A stretch of 34,263 nt of DNA from Candidatus Cryptoclostridium obscurum (GTDB lineage: Bacteria > Bacillota > Dehalobacteriia > UBA7702): assembly GCA_904420535.1 (NCBI GenBank), contig CAJFVQ010000041.1, positions 1-34,263 on the forward strand, written 5' to 3'. The notes under the pieces are model-generated. The model was given only the letters and a program-made list of their open reading frames with translations. It was not told the origin of the DNA and searched no databases. Made by a program: the position numbers and the translations under genes. Of this stretch, positions 16,095 through 22,190 are shown piece by piece. The first letter of the stretch is position 1; the number at the start of each line of letters is the position of its first letter.

Positions 16095-16292
16095 TCATTC
16101 TTTGCTTTTTCGCTCATTTTGCGGCAAAGAGCAGCAGCAATCAGAACAGCCGCTACAACTGCGACAACCATTATTTTTGACCGTACCACCGCAGCAATTT
16201 CCGTTTTTCCGTCGTTTTACAGTATGGCGTACCGCTAAGACAAAAAGAACCGCTACCACAGCGATGGCAACAAAATCAATCCACTGGAGCAT
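16095..16292 (-). CDS. FeoB-associated-like Cys-rich membrane peptide (second)
   Basis: A 65-residue protein with one N-terminal transmembrane helix (about residues 6-22), a basic HTVKRRKNG stretch and a Cys-rich segment NCCGG...CRSCSGCSDCCC. The architecture matches the small Cys-rich membrane peptides found with feoB, yet it lies 5 kb from feoB. AAGGAGGAG precedes the ATG at 16292. It is 19 nt downstream of the HD-domain gene on the same strand, so it is probably the third gene of that operon. Iron or Fe-S binding by the tail is inference. Confidence 0.75.
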   Translation of the reverse strand: MLQWIDFVAIAVVAVLFVLAVRHTVKRRKNGNCCGGTVKNNGCRSCSGCSDCCCSLPQNERKSKE

Positions 16293-16311
16293 GGAAACTC
16301 CTCCTTATATT

Positions 16312-16869
16312 TCAAAGGCCGATGGATTCGGCCACTTCCCGCATTCCCAAAATGGTTTCAGAGATCACTTCGTCCAGGGGAACCCCCCATTGCTCCGCGC
16401 CTTTGGTAATAACGTCGCGGTTAACTCCAGCGGCGAACCGTTTATCCTTGAATTTCTTTTTCACTGATTTTAATTCCAAATCCATCACACTTTTGGAAGG
16501 ACGCATCAACGCGGCGGCGGTAATGAGTCCCGTCAGTTCATCAATGGTATAGAGGACAATTTCCATCCGCTCTTTGGGTTCCACATCGGTACAGAGGCCG
16601 TAGCCATGGCATTCAATGGCATGGATGTAAGCGTCGTCAATGTTTCGCTCTTCCATAATCTCCCTTGTTTTTTTGCAATGCTCTTCAGGGTATTTCTCAT
16701 AATCCAGGTCGTGAAGAAGCCCTACGATGCCCCAGAAATCTTCATCCTCCCCGTATTTGCGTGCAAAATAACGCATGACGCCTTCCACAGCCAAACCATG
16801 GTTGCGAAGGGATTCGCTTTCATTGTATTCAGTAAAGAGGGCCCAGGCCTCTTCTCTTGTGAGTTTCAT
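16312..16869 (-). CDS. HD domain phosphohydrolase-like protein
   Basis: A 185-residue HD-superfamily protein. Metal ligands are visible at H24 (NHGLAVEG) and H53-D54 (LLHDLDYEKYPEEH), with a further histidine in HAIECHGYG and an aspartate in YTIDELTGLI, the pattern of compact HD hydrolases acting on nucleotides or other phosphoesters. The substrate is unknown. ATG at 16869 is preferred, with AAAGGAGG about 8 nt upstream; a TTG one codon earlier is possible. It is 14 nt downstream of the EamA transporter gene. Confidence 0.85.
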   Translation of the reverse strand: MKLTREEAWALFTEYNESESLRNHGLAVEGVMRYFARKYGEDEDFWGIVGLLHDLDYEKYPEEHCKKTREIMEERNIDDAYIHAIECHGYGLCTDVEPKERMEIVLYTIDELTGLITAAALMRPSKSVMDLELKSVKKKFKDKRFAAGVNRDVITKGAEQWGVPLDEVISETILGMREVAESIGL

Positions 16870-16883
16870 CAACGGTTCCTCCT

Positions 16884-17843
16884 TTATTTTGTCTCTATAT
16901 TATGATCCGTTTCTATCATATCACACCTTACCTCGGGAGACAATGGCTTTCGCCGTTCCGAAAGGAAAAGTCCCAGCAAGATCAGGCCGGTCCCCACCAG
17001 GGCCAAGGGGGTCAAGGATTCGTCCAGGATTAACCTTGCGGTGATAATGGTGACAATGGGCGTAGCGTAAATATAGGCGCTGGTCTTTACGGCGCCCAGG
17101 ATTTCCACGGCGCGATTCCAGGAGACAAAACACATTGCCGAAGCTCCCAACCCCAAGTAAATAATATTCAAAAAATTTTCAGGCCGTTTCAGTAAAGACA
17201 AATCCCATGAGGCGTCGAAGAAAAACAGGGTGGGGATCATAAAGATCAAACCGTAGAAAAAGATGCGCCGCGTTGTCTGCACCACGCAGAATCCCATGAC
17301 TCCGATCTTTTTGGTACAGACAGAATAAAAGGCCCAAACCACCGCAGCCAGCACCGCCAACAGGTCACCCAAGGGGTTCAGCCTCAGTACCGCGGCGCCG
17401 TTGAAAGTAATCAGGATCACGCCGGCCATGGCCGCCAAAAATCCCAGAAAAAAGCGGGAAGTCAACCGCTCCCCGGGGAAAAAGCAATGGGCAGCCAAGG
17501 CTGTAAAAAAAGGCGCCGCGGAAAGAATCAAACTGACATTAGAAGCAAAAGTATAGGTGAGCGCGATATTCTCCAGCAAAAAGTAGAGAGTCACACCGCA
17601 AAGTCCCGCCGCCATAAAAAGGAGCTCATCTTTCAGACGCTTCAAACGGAGCACTTTGGGGCATACGAGCCACAGGGCAAAATACCCCAAAAGAAAACGA
17701 TAAAATAGAATTTCAATGGGGGAAAGATCCCGCAGCAGCACTTTGGTGGAAATAAAGGTAGTGCCCCACAATAAAATGGTAAACACCGCCGCCATATGAC
17801 CAAAAGCCCTTTCTTTTGATTTCGCATCGTAAGACGCCGCCAT
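16884..17843 (-). CDS. EamA/DMT family transporter
   Basis: A 319-residue membrane protein with ten predicted transmembrane helices in two EamA repeats, of the drug/metabolite transporter superfamily. Signatures include ILLWGTTFISTKVLLRDLSPIEILFYRF in the first half and LGLGASAMCFVSWNRAVEILGAVKTSAYIYATPIVTIITA in the second, the standard EamA pattern. Substrate cannot be predicted; members export amino acids or other metabolites. AAAAAAGGAGGG precedes the ATG. It is the first gene of a minus-strand operon with the HD and Cys-rich genes. Confidence 0.92.
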   Translation of the reverse strand: MAASYDAKSKERAFGHMAAVFTILLWGTTFISTKVLLRDLSPIEILFYRFLLGYFALWLVCPKVLRLKRLKDELLFMAAGLCGVTLYFLLENIALTYTFASNVSLILSAAPFFTALAAHCFFPGERLTSRFFLGFLAAMAGVILITFNGAAVLRLNPLGDLLAVLAAVVWAFYSVCTKKIGVMGFCVVQTTRRIFFYGLIFMIPTLFFFDASWDLSLLKRPENFLNIIYLGLGASAMCFVSWNRAVEILGAVKTSAYIYATPIVTIITARLILDESLTPLALVGTGLILLGLFLSERRKPLSPEVRCDMIETDHNIETK

Positions 17844-17875
17844 GGAATTCCCTCCTTTTTTTCATCATGTTGCCT

Positions 17876-17904
17876 ATTTTCCGACAAAGGGCCGACGATG
17901 TCAA
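17876..17904 (-). promoter_or_regulatory. Probable promoter of the EamA operon
   Basis: Minus-strand TTGACA (17904-17899), 17 bp, GAAAAT (17881-17876). The -35 is perfect and the -10 is moderate. It is divergent from the tfoX-like gene. Confidence 0.5.
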
Positions 17905-17924
17905 TATCATTATTTTGCAAACTG

Positions 17925-17933
17925 TGATATACT
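17925..17933 (+). promoter_or_regulatory. Extended -10 element before the TfoX-like gene
   Basis: TGATATACT (TGn plus TATACT) about 36 bp before the start codon; no clear -35. Confidence 0.4.
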
Positions 17934-17969
17934 GAGAAACATCACAACAATATTGCAAAGGAGACTGCC

Positions 17970-18290
17970 ATGGCAAGCCATAAAGAATATGTTGCGTTTA
18001 TTTTGGAACAGTTTGGCGAGGCTGAGGAAGTAACGGCCCGGCCCATGATGGGAGAATACGTCATTTACTGCCAAGGAAAGGTGATCGGCGGCGTTTACGA
18101 CGACCGTTTACTGGTAAAACCCACGGCCAATGCCGTGAAGCTCATGCCCGAGGCCCCTCGCGTGATCCCCTATGACGGCGCAAAAGAGATGCTTTGGGTG
18201 GAGGAATTGGACGATCGTAATTTCCTAAAGACCTTGGCGGAAGCCATGTACGAAGAACTCCCCTTTCCTAAAAAGAAAAAGAAGCGCTGA
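17970..18290 (+). CDS. TfoX/Sxy N-terminal domain protein
   Basis: A 106-residue protein matching the N-terminal TfoX domain: ARPMMGEYVIYCQGKVIGGVYDDRLLVKPT and the later MLWVEELDD...FLKTLAEAMYEELP. In gamma-proteobacteria full-length TfoX/Sxy activates competence genes, but stand-alone N-terminal domains in Bacillota have no proven role. The tail is a lysine-rich KKKKKR. Start chosen at ATG 17970, with AAAGGAGA 7 nt upstream. Confidence 0.85.
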   Translation: MASHKEYVAFILEQFGEAEEVTARPMMGEYVIYCQGKVIGGVYDDRLLVKPTANAVKLMPEAPRVIPYDGAKEMLWVEELDDRNFLKTLAEAMYEELPFPKKKKKR

Positions 18291-18525
18291 AACAGTTGCC
18301 CCGACAGAATCGGGACCGAACGGCACGAGGGAAGCTATGAAAGCCGGAACCGGCGCTTGTGGACACAGGCGGAAATCGTGAAGTACGAACCGATAATTGA
18401 CAGAGAGGCCCCTGGGCAAAATGTTTGGGCGGCACGCTTTGTCCGGTAGATTTCTTCACACTTTTCCGCGATACTTTCCTCGTCGATAAGATGAGACAAA
18501 TCGAAAGTTGAGGTGAAAATTCAAT
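18291..18525. other. Intergenic stretch without a recognisable gene
   Basis: A 235-bp gap between the TfoX-like and DUF1801-like genes. It has higher GC than neighbouring spacers and a short ATG frame (from 18337, 14 codons) without similarity to anything. It may be a decayed gene end, but I cannot support a specific call. Confidence 0.35.
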
Positions 18526-18921
18526 ATGTGGACATGCCCCAAATGCGGAAGAGCATTTCAAAGAAAAAATCAGGGCCATTATTGCGGAAAAGCGCCTGAA
18601 ACCGTATTGGAATATATCAACGCACAACCATTGGCAACACATTCCCATTTAACAGAAATGATGATAACATTGCGAAACAGTGTTCCATGGATCAAGGAAC
18701 GCATATTATGGAGTATGCCATATTACGAAAAAGAAGGAAAAGCGATCTCCTTTTCTGCCTGTAAAGAGCATATCAGTTTTTATGTAGGGGCTGAGGTCAT
18801 TGAGGAGTTTGCGTCCGAGTTAAATGAATTTGTCACAAAGAAAAACGCAATCTATTTCCCTTATCATAAAGCATTGCCGACAAAATTGATCGCAACCATC
18901 GCAAAGCGGTGTCTCAGCTGA
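18526..18921 (+). CDS. DUF1801-like protein with N-terminal zinc ribbon
   Basis: A 131-residue protein. The N-terminus has a putative metal site, CPKCGRAFQRKNQGHYC (C4, C7, H18, C20). The remainder (ILWSMPYYEKEGKAISFSACKEHISFYVGAEVIEEFASEL and NAIYFPYHKALPTKLIATI) resembles DUF1801/YdhG-type proteins, some of which are described as frataxin-like iron chaperones. The zinc-ribbon plus DUF1801 arrangement is common in Bacillota. TTGAGGTG lies about 9-10 nt before the ATG. An iron role is only a family-level suggestion. Confidence 0.8.
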   Translation: MWTCPKCGRAFQRKNQGHYCGKAPETVLEYINAQPLATHSHLTEMMITLRNSVPWIKERILWSMPYYEKEGKAISFSACKEHISFYVGAEVIEEFASELNEFVTKKNAIYFPYHKALPTKLIATIAKRCLS

Positions 18922-19047
18922 TTTGACAACCTCTGGTTAGAACATTGAACCCCCTTGGGGAACGAAAGGGCGTGCTTTTATTCCCTCCTGCCGGGAGTAT
19001 TGTGGAACCCGGGTCGCCGGCAAGTTTGAACATACGATATAAAAAGG

Positions 19048-19083
19048 ATCCTCCGTATGCTTTCGATCATACGGAGGATTTTT
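19048..19083. terminator. Strong bidirectional terminator between convergent genes
   Basis: A perfect 12-bp stem, ATCCTCCGTATG with CATACGGAGGAT, flanked by AAAAAGG on the left and TTTTTGTG on the right. It serves the plus-strand DUF1801 gene and possibly the minus-strand C45 gene. Confidence 0.88.
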
Positions 19084-19175
19084 GTGTTACGGCCCCAGTA
19101 TCCCACCGGGCGTTTCTTTTGGGTTCCCATCAAACAAGCTTGGTCACTTGGTCGCGAACTGATCAAGCGGATCCG

Positions 19176-20342
19176 TCAGAGATCCGCCGAATCATCGAAG
19201 CCGAATTGGTAAAATTCTTCTTCGCATCCGCAGCCAAAGGCGATGTACATGGTTTCCCGTTCCATATCAAAGATGATGGAAGCCAATGTCTTCCAACGGG
19301 TATTGACAAAATTGGGATGGGAACAAATGGAAAAGGGAGCGTACTCGTGATCCGATAAAAAACGTTTCCCCATTTCCGCATTGATGGCGCCTTTGTGTTC
19401 TTCCAGCAATTGACAGATCCTGTCATATCTGAGATAGGACCATTCCAAAATCCCGTCATTTCCTTCCAAAACATGGCGGTAGCAATCTTCCTCCATGGCC
19501 CGAACCGAGAAGGGTTTTCGGTAAACCAGAGGATTTTTCTTGTCACATCCGTCCATTTTTTCTTCAGTCAAGATATTGTTGGCGTGGCAGAGGTTGGTTT
19601 TACTTTTTCTAACGAAAATTCCGCCGGGATAACATTCCACCGAGGCGGCGCCTTCCGTGCGATGGGTGATCAAATAATGATTGGGAATGGTGTGGGGTAC
19701 TTGTTTCAGAAAGGCCACGGCGTCGTCGAGATCATCATAAAACAGCAGTTCCCGAATGATGCAGTTCGTCGGCACCCCAAGACCGTCGGCAGCCCGTTCC
19801 CCATTGTCGATATACTGCCACAACACGGAAAGCCCCGCGTTGTTCATACCCATATAAGCAGCGATGCCGGGGTGGGTGTACACAAGGGCTGAGGGGCCTT
19901 CGGTATTTTGATGTTTTAATACCACGTCGAGATAGGGGATCCATTCGGAAAAATCTTCATCGTTTGTCTGGCCGCAAATGGCGCCGCCGTCTTCTGTATA
20001 AGTCCCGGCGGCGAAAAATCCCGTACATTTATCGGCAACATTACCTCCGGCCACCGCCAATTCATAGGCCGAAGTCAGGGACAATACCTCTTCAAAGGCG
20101 AGTCCCGCACCGTCGGCAAGACCCCGCAATTCCTCATAGGTATGAGGCGTATACTGCCGTACCAGGGGGATGTAGCTTTTGCAGGCATTGATCCAATGAG
20201 AAAAATCATAGCCGCTGTTCTCCTTGTAATGGCGGATCTGGTTACAGAGATTGACCTTTACGGAATAGCCCAGGGCTTCGCCGGCTTGGCGCCCTCTTTC
20301 ATAATCATTGCCGCGAATTGTGACACATCGTTTTGTATTCAT
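19176..20342 (-). CDS. C45-family Ntn hydrolase (acyl-CoA:6-APA acyltransferase-like)
   Basis: A 388-residue protein of the peptidase C45 / isopenicillin N acyltransferase-like Ntn-hydrolase family. The pattern RGNDYERGRQAGEALG near the N-terminus, ELRGLADGAGL, and DKCTGFFAAGTYTEDGGAICGQTNDED is characteristic; C106 (in DKCTGFF) is the expected autocatalytic cleavage site and N-terminal nucleophile. Substrates in bacteria are mostly unknown acylated amines or amides. No signal peptide is seen, so it should be cytoplasmic. AAGGAGGAA is about 7 nt before the ATG. The upstream region is the unusual CGTCG array (20387-20823), so its regulation may be special. Confidence 0.88.
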   Translation of the reverse strand: MNTKRCVTIRGNDYERGRQAGEALGYSVKVNLCNQIRHYKENSGYDFSHWINACKSYIPLVRQYTPHTYEELRGLADGAGLAFEEVLSLTSAYELAVAGGNVADKCTGFFAAGTYTEDGGAICGQTNDEDFSEWIPYLDVVLKHQNTEGPSALVYTHPGIAAYMGMNNAGLSVLWQYIDNGERAADGLGVPTNCIIRELLFYDDLDDAVAFLKQVPHTIPNHYLITHRTEGAASVECYPGGIFVRKSKTNLCHANNILTEEKMDGCDKKNPLVYRKPFSVRAMEEDCYRHVLEGNDGILEWSYLRYDRICQLLEEHKGAINAEMGKRFLSDHEYAPFSICSHPNFVNTRWKTLASIIFDMERETMYIAFGCGCEEEFYQFGFDDSADL

Positions 20343-20386
20343 CAGCGATTCCTCCTTATAATGATAATTACCCCGGCAGCTTCAGC

Positions 20387-20823
20387 CGTCGGTTTTTTTC
20401 ATGTTTTGTCGCTTTCTGTCAGTTTTTTATTATGTTTCGTCGAATATTCACGTTGAATGTCCAGAACCATTGCTATCTCGTCGTTTTTCGTAAAAACCCA
20501 CTATGATTCCGTCGCAAACCGTTGATTTCCGTCGAATCATTTTATTTTACAAACCAATTCCGTCGTTTTCTGCCGCAGTCTGTTTTGTAACGTCGATATG
20601 ATGTTATTCTATGTTATTTTTCGACGAATTTTGTCGTAGTTCCATTTTGTTTCGTCGTATTCCTGTCTGCTTTTGACGCATATCGACGTATGAATGTAGT
20701 ATTGCGTTGTTTTTCATCGAATTAACGCTATATTCCGTCGTGATATGACGAAACACGTCGATAAACGTCTAATTTATAAAGGATGGACGCGGAAACTACA
20801 ACAAAAATCGTCGACATCCGTCG
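20387..20823. repeat. Helically phased CGTCG array
   Basis: A noncoding stretch of 437 bp contains 14 exact CGTCG or CGACG pentamers, starting at 20387, 20438, 20479, 20510, 20530, 20561, 20591, 20622(rev), 20653, 20684(rev), 20736, 20756, 20809 and 20819. Intervals are 51, 41, 31, 20, 31, 30, 31, 31, 31, 52, 20, 53 and 10 bp, all close to multiples of 10.3. One-base variants (TGTCG at 20407 and 20632, TGACG at 20674 and 20746, CATCG at 20715, CGTTG at 20520 and 20705, CGTCT at 20766) fall on the same lattice. The usual context is TTYCGTCG. Spacers between motifs do not repeat. It is not a CRISPR or an integer-length tandem repeat. Function is unknown; a cooperative DNA-binding array or phased curved DNA are possibilities. 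Confidence 0.85.
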
Positions 20824-20843
20824 ATTGTCTTCCATATACGGAA

Positions 20844-20875
20844 AATGACTTGTTCCACCCATGAAACAAGTCATT
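20844..20875 (-). terminator. Terminator of the XRE regulator gene
   Basis: AATGACTTGTT pairs with AACAAGTCATT (11 bp, 10-nt loop) starting 2 bp beyond the XRE stop codon on the minus strand, followed by a short TTT. Confidence 0.7.
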
Positions 20876-20877
20876 AT

Positions 20878-21195
20878 TTACGGCGATTTCTTTTTTAAAG
20901 CATTGACAAGGGCAGCCACGTGGCCAAAAGTTTCCGCGTCCAAGGATTTCAAATCCTCGATGATATCGTTGAGTTCCCGGGGAGCGGCGTTGCCTTCATC
21001 GAAAAATTCCCGAGGCGTAATACCAAAATAGTCGCAAATACAAAACAGCATTTCCAGAGAAGGCAACGCTTTCTTGTTTTCGATATGATTAATATAACTG
21101 CTGTTTTGTCCCAAAGAGAGAGACATCTCTCTGGCAGAGACATCTTTCTTCATACGAAGTTGAGTGATTCGTTCCTGTGTGAACGTTTCATACAT
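20878..21195 (-). CDS. XRE family transcriptional regulator
   Basis: A 105-residue protein with an N-terminal helix-turn-helix of the XRE/Cro type: RITQLRMKKDVSAREMSLSLGQNSSYINHIENKKALPSLEMLFCICDYFGITPREFFDE. The C-terminal 35 residues (LNDIIEDLKSLDAETFGHVAALVNALKKK) are probably a dimerisation helix. ATG at 21195 is preferred, 8 nt after GGGAGG; an in-frame GTG at 21204 overlaps that site. A perfect 20-bp palindrome lies 67 bp upstream on a divergent promoter, which makes it the likely operator for this protein and the gene at 21358 the likely target. Confidence 0.9.
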   Translation of the reverse strand: MYETFTQERITQLRMKKDVSAREMSLSLGQNSSYINHIENKKALPSLEMLFCICDYFGITPREFFDEGNAAPRELNDIIEDLKSLDAETFGHVAALVNALKKKSP

Positions 21196-21261
21196 TAGCG
21201 CCACCTCCCTTTATATGTTATTGTATACCTCATTCAGACAATTCATAACATATTTAAAACC

Positions 21262-21281
21262 TCATATGTCTTGACATATGA
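21262..21281. promoter_or_regulatory. Perfect palindromic operator between XRE gene and unknown gene
   Basis: TCATATGTC and GACATATGA arms (9 bp each) flank TT. The palindrome covers the -35 hexamer of the plus-strand promoter, so binding would block it. The XRE product encoded next door is the natural candidate. Confidence 0.75.
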
Positions 21282-21299
21282 CTTTTAATATAATATTAT
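21271..21299 (+). promoter_or_regulatory. Promoter of the unknown gene at 21358
   Basis: TTGACA (21271-21276), 17-bp spacer, TATTAT (21294-21299). The -35 lies inside the palindrome at 21262-21281. Confidence 0.7.
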
Positions 21300-21357
21300 G
21301 ATTAAAATAGGATTTTTAATACGTTAAGGGATCGAACTACGGAAAGAGGGATACACC

Positions 21358-21762
21358 ATGGAGCAATGGCAAAGCCGCGAATGTTACGAAGAAGGGTTGC
21401 GTACCTTTCGCGCCGACACTTCGCACCTTCTGATCTGTTTAAAACTGGAATCCATAGCAACTTCCTGTTTTTTCGCGGGTTGGCACACCGCCCAAAGCCA
21501 GGACTTCCCCGAAAGTCATCATAAAGCCGACGGCAAAAGCCGCCATAAAGCCGACGCTTACCTGGCTCTCAGGGAAATTTGCGGGCCCGGCATCCTCGAC
21601 GGTGACGGTACTTACTGCGAAGTTACGGCCTATGAAGAATTTTTTCACAGCGAGACCCAGCAGGAAATCTTCCAGGCCATTGACCACATCATCGAAACCA
21701 TGTTTCGGGCGGGATGGGCAGCTTATCAAAACCGCCCGCAAAACCAGCAAAACCAAAAGTAA
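21358..21762 (+). CDS. Hypothetical protein, probable XRE target
   Basis: A 134-residue soluble protein that I do not recognise. GGAAAGAGGG lies about 7 nt before the ATG. The first part has CYEEGLRTF and an aromatic CFFAGWHTAQS segment; the last part (IFQAIDHIIETMFRAGWAAYQNRP) looks like an amphipathic helix with a second AGW. The centre holds a short internal duplication, HHKADGKSRHKAD, from a repeat of CATAAAGCCGACG at 21519 and 21544. The tail is Gln/Asn-rich. Two AGW-containing segments may mean an ancient duplication. Its position behind an XRE operator suggests tight regulation, but function cannot be inferred. Confidence 0.7.
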   Translation: MEQWQSRECYEEGLRTFRADTSHLLICLKLESIATSCFFAGWHTAQSQDFPESHHKADGKSRHKADAYLALREICGPGILDGDGTYCEVTAYEEFFHSETQQEIFQAIDHIIETMFRAGWAAYQNRPQNQQNQK

Positions 21763-22026
21763 ATTTGGGCTTTCACCCAATATCCACAAATCCTTCTCCA
21801 TATTTTCCCAACTTTGTTTTTGAGATTTCACGAAGATCCTTTATATTATAACTGTACCCAAGAGGTTGACCCCTCAAAACCCAAGAACAAAGCAAAACCC
21901 AAAACAACCTTTTTCATTGTTTCATCCCTTCTGAAAAGAAAACCGCTGTCCGTTACGGACAGCGGTTTTTGCCGTCTTTGGCTTGCGCGCGTCTTTGTGG
22001 CCTTGTGCTTTGCTGGCAATTTTACC
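21763..22026. other. Intergenic region with strong hairpin
   Basis: Apart from the terminator at 21939-21970, this stretch has a weak TTGGG/CCCAA hairpin just after the unknown gene's stop and a pair of CTTGCGCGCG direct repeats (21982 and 22026), the second overlapping the next promoter. Long frames through it have no ribosome binding site and are not supported. Confidence 0.4.
21939..21970. terminator. Bidirectional intrinsic terminator
   Basis: AAAACCGCTGTCCG pairs with CGGACAGCGGTTTT around a 3-4 nt loop, with an A-run before and five T's after. It separates the unknown gene from the nuclease-helicase gene. Confidence 0.85.
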
Positions 22027-22056
22027 TTGCGCGCGATCAACAGTACCTTGTATAAT
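22027..22056 (+). promoter_or_regulatory. Probable promoter of the nuclease-helicase gene
   Basis: TTGCGC (22027-22032), 18-bp spacer, TATAAT (22051-22056), giving a leader of about 130 nt before the ATG at 22191. Confidence 0.55.
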
Positions 22057-22190
22057 AAGGGAGAAAGAAACTTCCGTACTTTTCGACAGAAAATATTTTT
22101 ATTTCCATCTTTCCGCACTCAGGGCAAGGAAGAACATATCAAAGGGTTTTTAAACGCAGTAAAACAATCATATCCGTCAAAGGAGATGCC

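Noticed and set aside
15869-16189. A 106-codon minus-strand frame overlapping the Cys-rich peptide gene
   Set aside because: The 16095-16292 frame has a proper ribosome binding site, membrane helix and Cys-rich tail; the longer frame has none of these.
18291-18525. tRNA or small RNA gene in the spacer after the TfoX-like gene
   Set aside because: No cloverleaf, T-loop sequence or terminator hairpin could be found.
20387-20823. CRISPR array or tandem minisatellite
   Set aside because: The repeated unit is only 5-8 bp, occurs in both orientations, and the intervals vary (10 to 53 bp) rather than showing fixed repeats and spacers.
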